NCBI GenBank assembly: GCA_012845835.1 | Contig: JABAKD010000013.1 | Location: 5,764,628 to 5,828,627 of the forward strand | Source: Undaria pinnatifida | Lineage: Eukaryota > Sar > Phaeophyceae > Laminariales > Alariaceae | Reading direction: 5' to 3' | Length of the DNA: 64,000 nt | In this document: positions 22,641 to 33,600 of the stretch, in pieces | Layout of the letters: every line of letters starts with the position of its first letter | Position numbering within the stretch: the stretch's first letter is position 1 | Made by a program: the position numbers and the translations under genes | The notes under the pieces: generated by a model | Seen by the model: only the letters and a program-made list of their open reading frames with translations | Databases searched by the model: none | What the model was told of the DNA's origin: nothing

Positions 22641-23865
22641 CATGCACGAAATAAGTCCCCTCCCCCCCCCATCTATTTTCTTAGTTTCCTTTCCCCGCGG
22701 GACGGCGTGGGTGGGGGTAACGCCTCCGCGGAAAAAAGAAAAAAAGAAATATCGAAAAAAAAGGCCAATGTTTTTTTTAACCCGTTTCATAAATGAGAAA
22801 GCTCTTTTTCATCGCAGCAAGCACGATACACATCACCCTCGTCGCATTATTTCAAGCTCAAGGCTTGATAAGAGTATAACCAAGCGACCACGACTACACA
22901 GACGAAGATGACGACGATGACAACCACGGGTATATCACGCCAACGTTAAATAAAAAGAAAAATTACACCCCTCCCAAAAAACGCCCTCCGTCTCCCATCC
23001 AAACACGTCTTTAAATCGTTCTTAAGTCCCTTCCAACTCCAGGAAACATCCTAGCGTCTGAAGAGTGCAACTTTCTTCAACAAGTGAAAACAGAGAAACG
23101 ATTGCCTAACTAGTATACCGAACGTCTTCGAGGAGCTGGTTTCTTGCATGAACAAGAAACGACATCGAATGAAAACGGAAAGGAAACGTCCGTTCCCGGC
23201 TGCCTACGTCCCTTCCCCTCCCCGACGAGTGAGTACGGTAAACATAACCGAAAACGCAGTCTACTGCTCGAGTACACTAACTTTTTTTCTCGAGGGACAC
23301 GATTGACCTCCCCCCACCGAGTTTTTTTTTCTTGTCCGGGGTATCATTCAAGTGCGAACAAAAATAAAGAAATCAATATTTCTCTGTTATCAATACGAAA
23401 CCCGAAAAGAAAAAGAAACGCCAACAATATCAAGCAAACCCGGCCCCTGACATTCACCCTACACCCACGCGGAGGCAGCCGCGTCAGGGGCGGAGACCAC
23501 CAAATTATTTTCAGAGCACTATCAACAGGTTGCCAAGCCGAAGTGGGCAACCCCCCTGTTCTTCAATATTTATGCAAACAAACCCTATCACCCTATCACC
23601 GTATCCCCCTATCACCGTCTCAAGTAGCCAGAGGACAGAGGCAGTAGCGTGATGAACTTTCGAAGAACACCGAAAATGCCCGTTATTGTCAAGAAAATCC
23701 ACCGAAAAGCACGAGTCCCAACCCGAAACCAGGGCAGATACTGAGCAATACTAGGAAACCGACCCGAGACAAAAACGCCCCACGTACCACGCAAACCCAC
23801 GAAAAATACACCGTAAAAAAAGCAACCTCAACACAGACCTAGGGCTAGGAAGGCAGTGAGTGCAC
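22641..23865. other. AC-rich intergenic DNA, nothing recognised
   Basis: Includes the 167-codon plus-strand ORF 23144-23647, which has no motif, overlaps minus-strand frames and contains a CCTATCACC repeat (23582-23620). Confidence 0.4.
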
Positions 23866-23874
23866 TGTACTACG

Positions 23875-24680
23875 AAGGAGAACAGAGAAACGCCTTATTC
23901 TGACGCAAACTCAACATAAACGAGACCCCCAACTCCTTGTTACTACCAGAGCAGAGGTGGCGCACTAAAAGAATACTACGAAGCCAAACAGAACGAGAAA
24001 ACCACGCACTACTTACTATCCTCGCGCAAACTGCCCCAGCCGCAACCTCCAACCCTACACAACTTCAGCGTATATACCACGAAAAAACAAAACCAACAGA
24101 GAGAAACGCCCTGTTCCCACGCCCCGCGCCTCAAACAATTTCCGCAACCCCCCGGTCAAACAGAGTGCAGAGGCATCAGCGCACCTTTTGCCGCGAAACC
24201 GAACGGAGAGAAAAAGAACGCCATGTCCTCAAGCAAACGCATCATCAAGTGTGTAACCCTCCCTAGCACATATAGGGCGGGGGCAGCGCCTTATCCATCC
24301 GACACAGTAACCCCCGAAAACAAACCAAGGCAGAGACAACAGCGAAGTGCAACATACTATTTGAAACCGAGCAACAAAGAAAAAAAACGCTGTATTCTCA
24401 CGCAATCCCGCCCTCTAACGAATACCCCCAACCCTACACCAGGCACCAGGAAAGGCCATCACGACGCCGCACGCGCCGGGGCTAGGGGCGGGCATAAGGA
24501 AGACGGCATTTTTTTCTACTGTGTACCGTTTCCGGTGGCCTGTATGTTGTCTAATGTCTATGTCGTCGTCGGAGCCGTATGTGGCAGGGAACGCCACCAA
24601 GATATGCTTACTTCAAACCGAATCGAGCGACAAAAAACGGCGCATTATCTTGCAAACCCCAACCCTAAACTACAACTCTA
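23875..24680 (+). repeat. degenerate ~110-bp repeat rich in AACCCTA words
   Basis: GAGAAACGCCYTATTCTCACGC-like blocks near 23887, 23993, 24100, 24212, 24377 and 24620 are each followed by A/C-rich DNA with CCAACCCTACAC or AACCCTAAAC, then CAGAGGCAGCGC-like words. Spacing 105-240. The last copy ends at the stop codon of the Cys-rich gene. Confidence 0.55.
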
Positions 24681-24683
24681 ACC

Positions 24684-27600
24684 TTACGTCAGGGCCAAGA
24701 CCGTCACTGCCCCGCAGAAGCCGGCTAAGACTAGGCCTGAGAAACACGGCGTGATTCCAACTGCACCGCTTCCGGCAGGCTGGATTTCTTCCACCGCTTC
24801 GCTTGTGTCTTCTTCCGAGGCTTCTGCTGTGTCGTCGTCGTCAGTTCCATAGCAAGGGATGTCGTCAAGATCGCATCCATTTCCGCTCTGGATGCACGCC
24901 CTGGCATGGTTGAGGAAAATTTAAGTGTGCGTGCCGGGGAGGGGGGGGGGGGCGTCTGGTAAAAATTTGCAGGCTCCGAAATGGTGATGGCACGGTGACG
25001 TTCGGGTCCGGACTACAGTGGTGTTTTTCGTATCGTATCCCGATATCGGAAGTTCCGATAAGTCAGAGGTCGTATCGATAATGGTACCGATAATGGTATC
25101 GACAATCGTATCGATAATGGTACCGACAATTGCAAAGTCGTGCTCTGTAGGGTACGCACAAACCATACCCGCAGTATTTACTCCGGGGATTCCCCTACCA
25201 AGAACTTCTGTAAGTTATGTAGGACATTCATACCCGTACCCGGGCTTTCTGGAAGTTATGTACGACATTCATACCCGTACCCAGGAACTTCTGGAAGTTC
25301 TGTACGACAGCGTCACAAATACCGAGGGTACGGGTATATATTTTTTCTAGCTTATGTGAGTTCTGTACGCCCATGCCACAATACCCGGAACTTCCGTCAG
25401 TTTTGTAACACTTCCGTACCGTACCCGCAACTTCTGTAAGTTCTGTAAGATCCCCATAACCTAATCCGGAACTTCGGTAAGACTGTGCCACAGTACTCGG
25501 GGTACGGGTATATCTTTGTTACAATACCCGGGGAGCCCACATGCATTAAAATTCATGTTCAATAACCTAAACAGTGCACTATGCATTTTACCGTGATGTC
25601 ATATCTTGTCAGTGACACCAACCGAACACCGAAAGCACAGCTGTATGTAGCAGTACTGTAGTACGTATCGTATGTTATGATAGTAATGTTAGTAGCACCT
25701 ACTACTACTGCTGTAGGTGCTGTTCATGTTTCCTTCGTTTCTACCCCGTGGGCACGTACTGCTGGAGGACACTTACTTTTGAATCGAAAATATCCATTTA
25801 TTTTACATTAATCGAATTGAATTCGATCAAGATTGGTGAAAACACACCAATTTGGCTCCTGTCAGGAAACCACGTACTGTATTGCGTACCAGGTATTCTC
25901 CATGCTTTTTTTCCGATCGGAACAAAACATACATAGATTTCTCGTGACGACGATGCAGCTACGATCGACGTCTTGACTATGGTCTGTGCTTTCGGTAGTT
26001 TCGCTTCTTTGTCGCGGCACTTGGCTTTAATCGAACTGGTGGAAAAATCCGGGCTTGCGACCGCCATTATTTAATCTGAAGCGCCGCAGCCGGGGTACGC
26101 TATGCTACAGCGCATTATGGCAGTGAGCGCGGCTGTTGCCCCGGTCGCCACTCATTGAGATTCACGATTTATCGCCTCTCTCGGTCGTGGTTTTGTCGAT
26201 TCGTAACTCCCTCAAAGCGACGACAGATTGCCTCGGGGGCATTGCCCCAGTGGGAACAGGCCATGCAAGTTGGATTGAATCGTCCACTTCAAATCGAACT
26301 CCCCCTCGAGGGGGTGTGCATTTACCCGGGTATTACCCGTACCCGGAACCTCTGTAAGTTCTGTAGGATATTCATACCCGTACCCGGAAAATCTGTAAGT
26401 TCTGTACGCCTGTGCCACAATACCCAGAATTTCAGGAATTTCTGTAAGACTTTCATAACCGTACCCGAACTTCTGTTAGTTATGTAGGACATTCATACCC
26501 GTACCCGGAACTTCTGTGAGTTCTGTACAACCCGTGCCGCAATACCCGGGGTACGGGTATAGCACCTTTGTACCCGCCTGGAACTTCTGTGAGTTTTCTG
26601 CACGCCCGTGCCACAATACCCGGAACTTCTGGAGGTTCTGTAACACTTTCATGCCCGTACCCGAAACTTCTGCAAGTTCTGTAAGACTCCCATACCCTTA
26701 CCCGAAACCCACAAATCCTACAGAACATAACCTTGGACAATTGTATCGACAATGGTATCGACAACGGTATCGATAATCGGCTCGATAATCGTATCGATAA
26801 TCGGCTCGATAATCGTATCGATAATGGTATCGAAAAGCATGCTACGGTGGAGGAGCACCATTTATTTTTCCGTAGCATCTATCTCACGTGCGCAGCTTTA
26901 TGTGTTCACCCAAAAACTGATTTGGAGAAAAATAGAAAATCAACAAAATGTGTTTCCCGATGACAAATCCCATGCCCCAGGTAATGTAGCAACAACAACA
27001 ATATTGCAAGAAAAAAGCAAGAGTGAAAAATTTCCAACGATTTTGAGGTTGTTGTTGTTGTTGTTGTTGTTGTTGTTGCTGTTGTTGTTCTCACATTAAC
27101 TCGCGTACTGAAGTCCGTGGTCACAGGACAGGCTCCAGTCACTCTGGAGCTGAGGAATACCCCAGGGAAGAACACAAACAAACCAAAGGTGGTACACGCA
27201 TAAATCACAGCTGACGCAATTCATGCCTCCACCAGAAACATATAAAAGTGAAATCGAGAGTCAGCCTACGATGTGCCAGGTCCATACTGGTGCATGCCTC
27301 TCACTACTCGCGCTTGCCACCCAAGAAAGACTGCCACGTACATAATGCACGTAGTACCTATTACTACGCATACGCACGACAGACGCAAGTCAGTTGGAAA
27401 AAAAGACACAAAGAAAAGAGAAGAAGATAGAGGAAAGGAAAATAAAGACAAGAAAGCGTGTTAAGGTGCCTTCGTCATTTGGAGTTTTTTTTCAGCCCAA
27501 AAGGCTACCTCTCTCTCGAAGAACCCCGTCTCGATAACGCATGCATCCAGTGTGGGGTAATTCCTGAATACCTGGTACCGGTATAGTAGACGCCAATGCG

Positions 27601-30600
27601 TGCTGTGCCGTTGCCGCGCACTGCCTAGTCTGCACCCTCTCACGAGTAATCCGCCTAGAGAGTGCTTTACCCACTACGCTCTTAAGTCCTGTTCTATATG
27701 TCAGGCAACCACTCAAATCTCACCATTATTCGATCTAAAAGAGAGTGTTTCCATTCCCGCTCCTTTATTCCGTTCTCTGCAGAGGCTAATGAATGTATCG
27801 TATGACCATTGTATATGCATGTAGCCACTCGTGCTATGATAGAGGTTGCCATTTTCTCCTAATATGGTTTCTGAACGACGCGGCTCTCCTTAATCGAAAA
27901 TGGTCGAAAATGGGCAAAAAAAAAAAATCGCATGGTTCTTGTTGTAATACCTAGGCCATGGCATTTTTCATCCAGTCCGGTAGTAGTAGCAGCTTTATTT
28001 TTATCCAAATCAGTTTTTTGGAAGTTTCCTTTCAAGCTCCGAAAGTGAGGGGGACATCAGAAAAAAAAAAATGGTGCACCTATATCGTAGCACGCGTTTT
28101 AGGCGTGTTTCTACATGAGGCTATCCTGTTCTGCTCTCTTACCCGATACAGCGTTTTACCACGTGTTCCCCAAAGGGTGTTCTGCTCCCATCTCTAAAGC
28201 TGTAGGTCGGCAGGATGTCGCGAGAGGAAAAAAAAAGGAATCGGTAGTTACATTACGGGTTGCCAACTAAGTAATGTTAGTCGGCAAGTCGGCTGGCGAA
28301 GCGAGCCGATGGTCAGTCGACTTGCCGACTTAAGTGAAGCGAGCCATATCAGCCTCCCCCGGCCGAGGGGGAGGCCCCTATTAGAAAAGAAAAAAACGCA
28401 CCCCGCGTAAGACAATCCTTCTTGACACGTATGGAAACCCAATATATGCCGGGTAGTTGGCCCGTCGGGAAGACGACCGACAATTATATGAGTCCGACTA
28501 GTAAATAGTGGGTGACTAAAATCGCTCCGACTTACGCCTCCTAGTATCTCCCTTTCTATCTTGAAGGCTCTACTGCATAAATCGCCAGTATCCCCCCAAA
28601 ATATAGTATTCTGCAATTACCAACTTTTAGGGGTCGGGCTACTCCACATCTCACCAGTATTCTACCATCAGCGTGTTTTGCATGCATGTGGGCGCCGTTC
28701 CTGGCTCGAACCCGCAGCACGTTTCGATCCCGGCGGTCCCGCAGTCCCCAGTGGTGGTCGAACTTCCCTGCGTCAGCCCACGGCGGAAGAAAGGGACAAC
28801 ATAGACCACACGTGAGACCTTTGATCTACCAAGACTACAAACTAGACACTCGTTTGGGGCTGCTGGTCGTCGGTGGGCGTGTTGTACGATAGATACGTTA
28901 CTTTTTGGGACGACACGGAAGCTACACAGTATTATTGTGATATGGTAAACTCCCTTTTTAACTACAAGGTGTGAGTCACTCGCACGAGTGACTCTGTATC
29001 TCTCATCGACCACAACGACTTTTCACAAGACATGTTCGGCGCGTCGCAGCTAATAATCCCATTGCACGGAGGCAGATCGCGGAAAACAAAGCAGCAAAAA
29101 AAACAAAAACTCAACACCGCAAAGAAAACGGGGGGGGGGGGGGGCACCGGTGCGAGAGACCCCTAGTTACTTCGAAAAAACGACGCCAATCTGGACCCCC
29201 CCCCCCCCTCCTCCCTACCATAGCCTTGGGCGTAAACGTTTTTTTATGGATGACGGGGCTCCTTAACCCCTTTTAGAGGCCCCAAATCCCTTCCCTATAC
29301 TAACATCAAGTAATTTTGTAAAAAAAAAGATTTCCAGGTGTAAACAGCCTCTTGGAAGGTATTTCTTATTTCGCAATTTGGTTCGTTGTGGTTGTATACC
29401 TCCCACACGTAGACCATGGGACTATCCATCGGGTACTACCGTTAGGAGTTTTATGTTTCTCTGGGGACAGAGCAGTGTTTGGGTGTGCGAGGCATCGAGA
29501 TCTTCAAAGGAGGGAGGAGGAGTCTCCCAGGCAACAACAAAAAAGAGGTGTACCTTCATGTACCGTAGCGTGCGTCGGTGGTGTACCTGTACGTGTGTGC
29601 CCGGTTTCTTGCGCGGTATTATTTTATCATTCATTTTTTCTGACTTGTGCTACGATATGGGGGTACCACTTGTTTTTATATTTTTCTCGTTTTCTTTTTT
29701 CTGACTGAAGGAGCTCCCCTTAACCCCGATATCGTTAAAAAACTGCCTTTTCCTTATTTTTAAGAATACACAGCAGTAGGGGACCCCCCAGCAAAGGCAG
29801 GCGGGTGTGCTAGAGCAAGCATGACGGCCGTATTTTCGGGGACGCCGCCATATTTCGTTCCAGGTTGTGAGAGCAATTCTCCGGTCGCGCCAAGCGATTT
29901 CGAGTTTGATCGCCCTACCGCCTTGCTCAGGCCGCCTTTGGGGGGAGACCTCTACTTCATAACTGCCTGTTGCGTACGGACCGTGGTACGTGGGATGTTT
30001 TCATCGTGCTATGCGCACTTCCAATTTTCTGAAACCATTTCTTTTTTTAAAGCGAGGGGCCACTTCTGAAAAGAAAAAGAACTGCTCCCTTTTCTACTCG
30101 CGTACCGTCGCCACGTACTCACAATGCGGCTTTCTCTTTTGTCTCTGTAAGGATTTTTTTGACACTGATGTGCCTGGCATGATACGTATCGATATAGCTC
30201 ATCAACGCGCACACGTCTTCTTTTTTCTTTCCAAAATATTGTTTTTACATTATATAGCTCGGCTCATGTGAACGCCGTTGTTTCCCCTCTTTCGCTTGCG
30301 CCATCACCGGGGTTTGATTTAAGGCAGCCCCATCCATCCCGAAGGGCGAGGCTCTTACTCTCTCGAAAAAAATAGGGTTCATCGATATCTTATAAGTCTC
30401 TGGAACACTTTCTACTAGATATGTCAGGCTTTCACCTAGTACAAGTACACATGATATCATATGGTTAAGCTGAAAAACGCTGCACACGAAAACAGCATCT
30501 CTACAATTAAAAAAATTGAAAACACGAAAAGCCATGGAAGGGGTCATGTCTCCCAGTGACCCGGGTTCACTCGCGCGCGCGAGTGACCCCCTTTCCCCTT

Positions 30601-33600
30601 GCTCATTTGTGGCATTAAGCTTTCCTGCTGTTGAATATTCTACTACAGGAATCCGCAATGGAGTGGATCGCTACGCCGCGCCAAAGAAATCGGTCAATAA
30701 AATATTTCCTGTCAGTGAGAGATGCAGAGTTGGCGGTCGCCCCGGTGGCGTATCAGGTCATCTTCGAGCCTGGTATAGGTCGGTTTCGGGAGTTCGAGTC
30801 CCCCCCGAAGCGCATGCTCGTATATAAATCCGTAGGGGTGGTTTTCTTGTGCACGAACGGACTTGCGGAAAGCGCGCGAGAGCGTGAGTTAGCAACACTC
30901 GATGAAACATCGACGACCAGCGGGATCGCTGAACCCTGTGCGCGATGAAAAGTGAAGGTCAGAACCGGGGGGAAGAAGGGACGACGCCCGTGACTACGGC
31001 TTGTCCAGAAGCTCGAAAGTAGATGTGAGTGAAAAAGAAAAGAAAAAGAGTCACTCGCGAAATGAGGGGGGATACCACCCCACCGTAGCCATGGGCAAAA
31101 AAAGAAAAAAAAAAGTGCTGGAATGTACGGGTGCGTCCAAAGATCAACTATGCAACCTCATGCCCGCCCCCGTCCTACGGTGCTTCGTCTCGAATCGGAT
31201 GCGCGGTCAAAGGCAAAAATACCACCTCAAGCGACAACTGAGTACGCCCCCCCCCCGCCCCCGACGGTGTTTCGTCCCGAAAAGCACGTCTATGGTCCAA
31301 GGAATACGGACACACGCCACAAGTATTTACAGGTTCAACATATATTTTCTACAAGGTTCTTGACTTGAGAAAAAGCTCCATTCATACATGTACCTCGCCC
31401 GCTAACTGACTTGTTGAATAGAGCGAACCGAACGTTCACCAGCATGAACCAACCCATCACTAGCCCATACTGCTGTACCCACCGAATCGTATCTGCTTTA
31501 AGGGAAAATGGCACACGTATACACACCGACCATTTCGGTTAAAGCGCCTCAGAAAATTCCAAAAAAAGCCAAAACATGCCGTCAATACCGCTATCGTAGC
31601 ACGCGTCACAGAAATCAACGAAACGAGAACGCCCCCCCCCCCCCCCCCCCCCTCCTTCCCCCTCCCCCCATTCCGCCCCTCCTGGCGTGGCATGGTACAC
31701 CTGCGCTACAAGACCCAACCTTTTGAAATGAACTGGCGCGCCAAAAAGTAGGCGGTATCCCTGTGAGAGGCTGTTGTTTTGAATATGCCTACTTCACAAA
31801 AAACAACGGAAAAAAAAAATATTACAAAAAAGCGGTATAAAATAAAACGGTACTGCAAAAGATACGATATATGATACCCGTCGTTTTACTACAGGCAGCG
31901 CTTAAGTTTCCCCCGGTTGTGCGTGCGTCCAGAGAAATGGAGAAGGGGGGGGGGAATCGAGTGATGCTGCAAAAGTAAAAATGAGACGGGTAAAAAATAA
32001 AATCGAGTTTTTTCTCCGTCAGGAAAAAAAAAAGAGTTGCTGCGGGGTCTTAAGGGTTACTCAGTCGGACCCTCGGGCGTAACAAACATGCCTCCCCCAC
32101 AAACGCGTGGCCACATGCTACGGGGTACAAGCACACCAGGGGAGCAGACCCCTGCACGCGATTACTTTTTTGGTCTCGAACGCCACGCTGCTTTCTCTTT
32201 TTTAGCGACAGGGCGTGGAAGGGGGTATATATCCTAAATATAACCAAAGAAAAAACTTCGGAAAAAAAAATTAGGATGTCAAGTCTCTCGATTCGAACAT
32301 AAATCCCAACGCACAGACTTGTTTTTATATATTTCGGCACTTCTAGACAACAGCAGGAGTGGGGTCTCTGGAGAGTTAGTTCAATGCGCGTGCGCTCCTC
32401 TGTGGGCACCCCCCCGCCCTTTTTTTTTTAGGCCTCCTTCTTCGGTTAAGGATCTCTACACCCCAACCACAAAAAAAAAAAAAAAAAAACGTTAAATTAA
32501 GGTACAAAACTGAAAGTGTAACCCTATGACCAACCGCAAACAACCCCCCATAAAAGACTAGTCAAATACACAACAGCCTGGATATATCCCACCCACAATA
32601 TATACAGCCTGCGGATATCCAAAAAAAATCCCTAAGGGAAGAGACGTGTGCATTATTATGCTACGATAGATGGTACGCCATTTTTTGTTTTTAATACCAG
32701 GTATACATTATTATTATGCTACGATAGATGGTACGCCATTTTTTGCTTTTAATACTACCCTCTCACTTCAGGATCCGCCTGTACTAAATCCAAGCAATTT
32801 CGCGCCCAAAACGGGCTTCCGGCTGTATGACGCATGCTACCATAGAGGTGCACCACTTTTTTTTTTCTAATACTGCTCCTCAATTTAGGAGCTTTAGACC
32901 CCCCCCTCAGAAACTGATTTGGAGAAAAATCAACACTGCTATGATACCGGATGCACAATCCCATGGCCTAGGTATACACCAACAATCGTGCTGAAACATG
33001 GCCTATTATTTATTTTTTTTCCCGACGATTTTGGATTAAGGAGCCCCGTCATTCAGAGAACATTTCAGACGAAAACTGCCATGTACAGTACCTCTATCGT
33101 AGCACGCGTCCTATACTAAATCCAAGTAACTTTGTCCCCAAAACGAGTTTCCGGTTGTAAACGGTTTCATTCAGATCTCTTCCCCCCCCCCCCATAGAAA
33201 GGACCAAACAAAAAATTCTGCTGGATTGAATAGATATATCTCTTGGTCTAGATTAGATATATAATGCGAGCAACTCATGGAAAGAAAGAACGGGCGAAAT
33301 TCTACGACGATTTTCGGGTTAAGTGAGCCCCTTCATTCCAAAAACCAGTTCAGCTTCAAAAGTCCAGGTATCACTATCGTCGTAGCACGCTTCATTCAAG
33401 AAAAATAAAATAAAAAAAGAATGACGCGTTCCGACGAACTTAAGAGAAAAGAAAATGAGAAATATGGGAAAATTGAGGAAAATTGAGACAAGGAAAGAAG
33501 ATATATCTATAGCTGTCGTAACACGAGTCTGTGTACCCGCCCTCCGCCCCCCCACCCGCCCCCGCCCCCGCCCTCGCCCTCACCCGCCCCCTCCCACGGC

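Noticed and set aside
23144-23647. 167-codon plus-strand ORF
   Set aside because: Low-complexity AC-rich DNA with a CCTATCACC repeat; no motif, acceptor or donor.
25065-26840. CRISPR-like array
   Set aside because: Units are degenerate, ~45 bases with no unique spacers, inside a eukaryotic intron.
28690-28780. B-box-like GGTTCGAGCC suggesting another SINE or tRNA
   Set aside because: It lies inside exon 2 of the Cys-rich gene, where it codes GFEP; no A box at the right distance.
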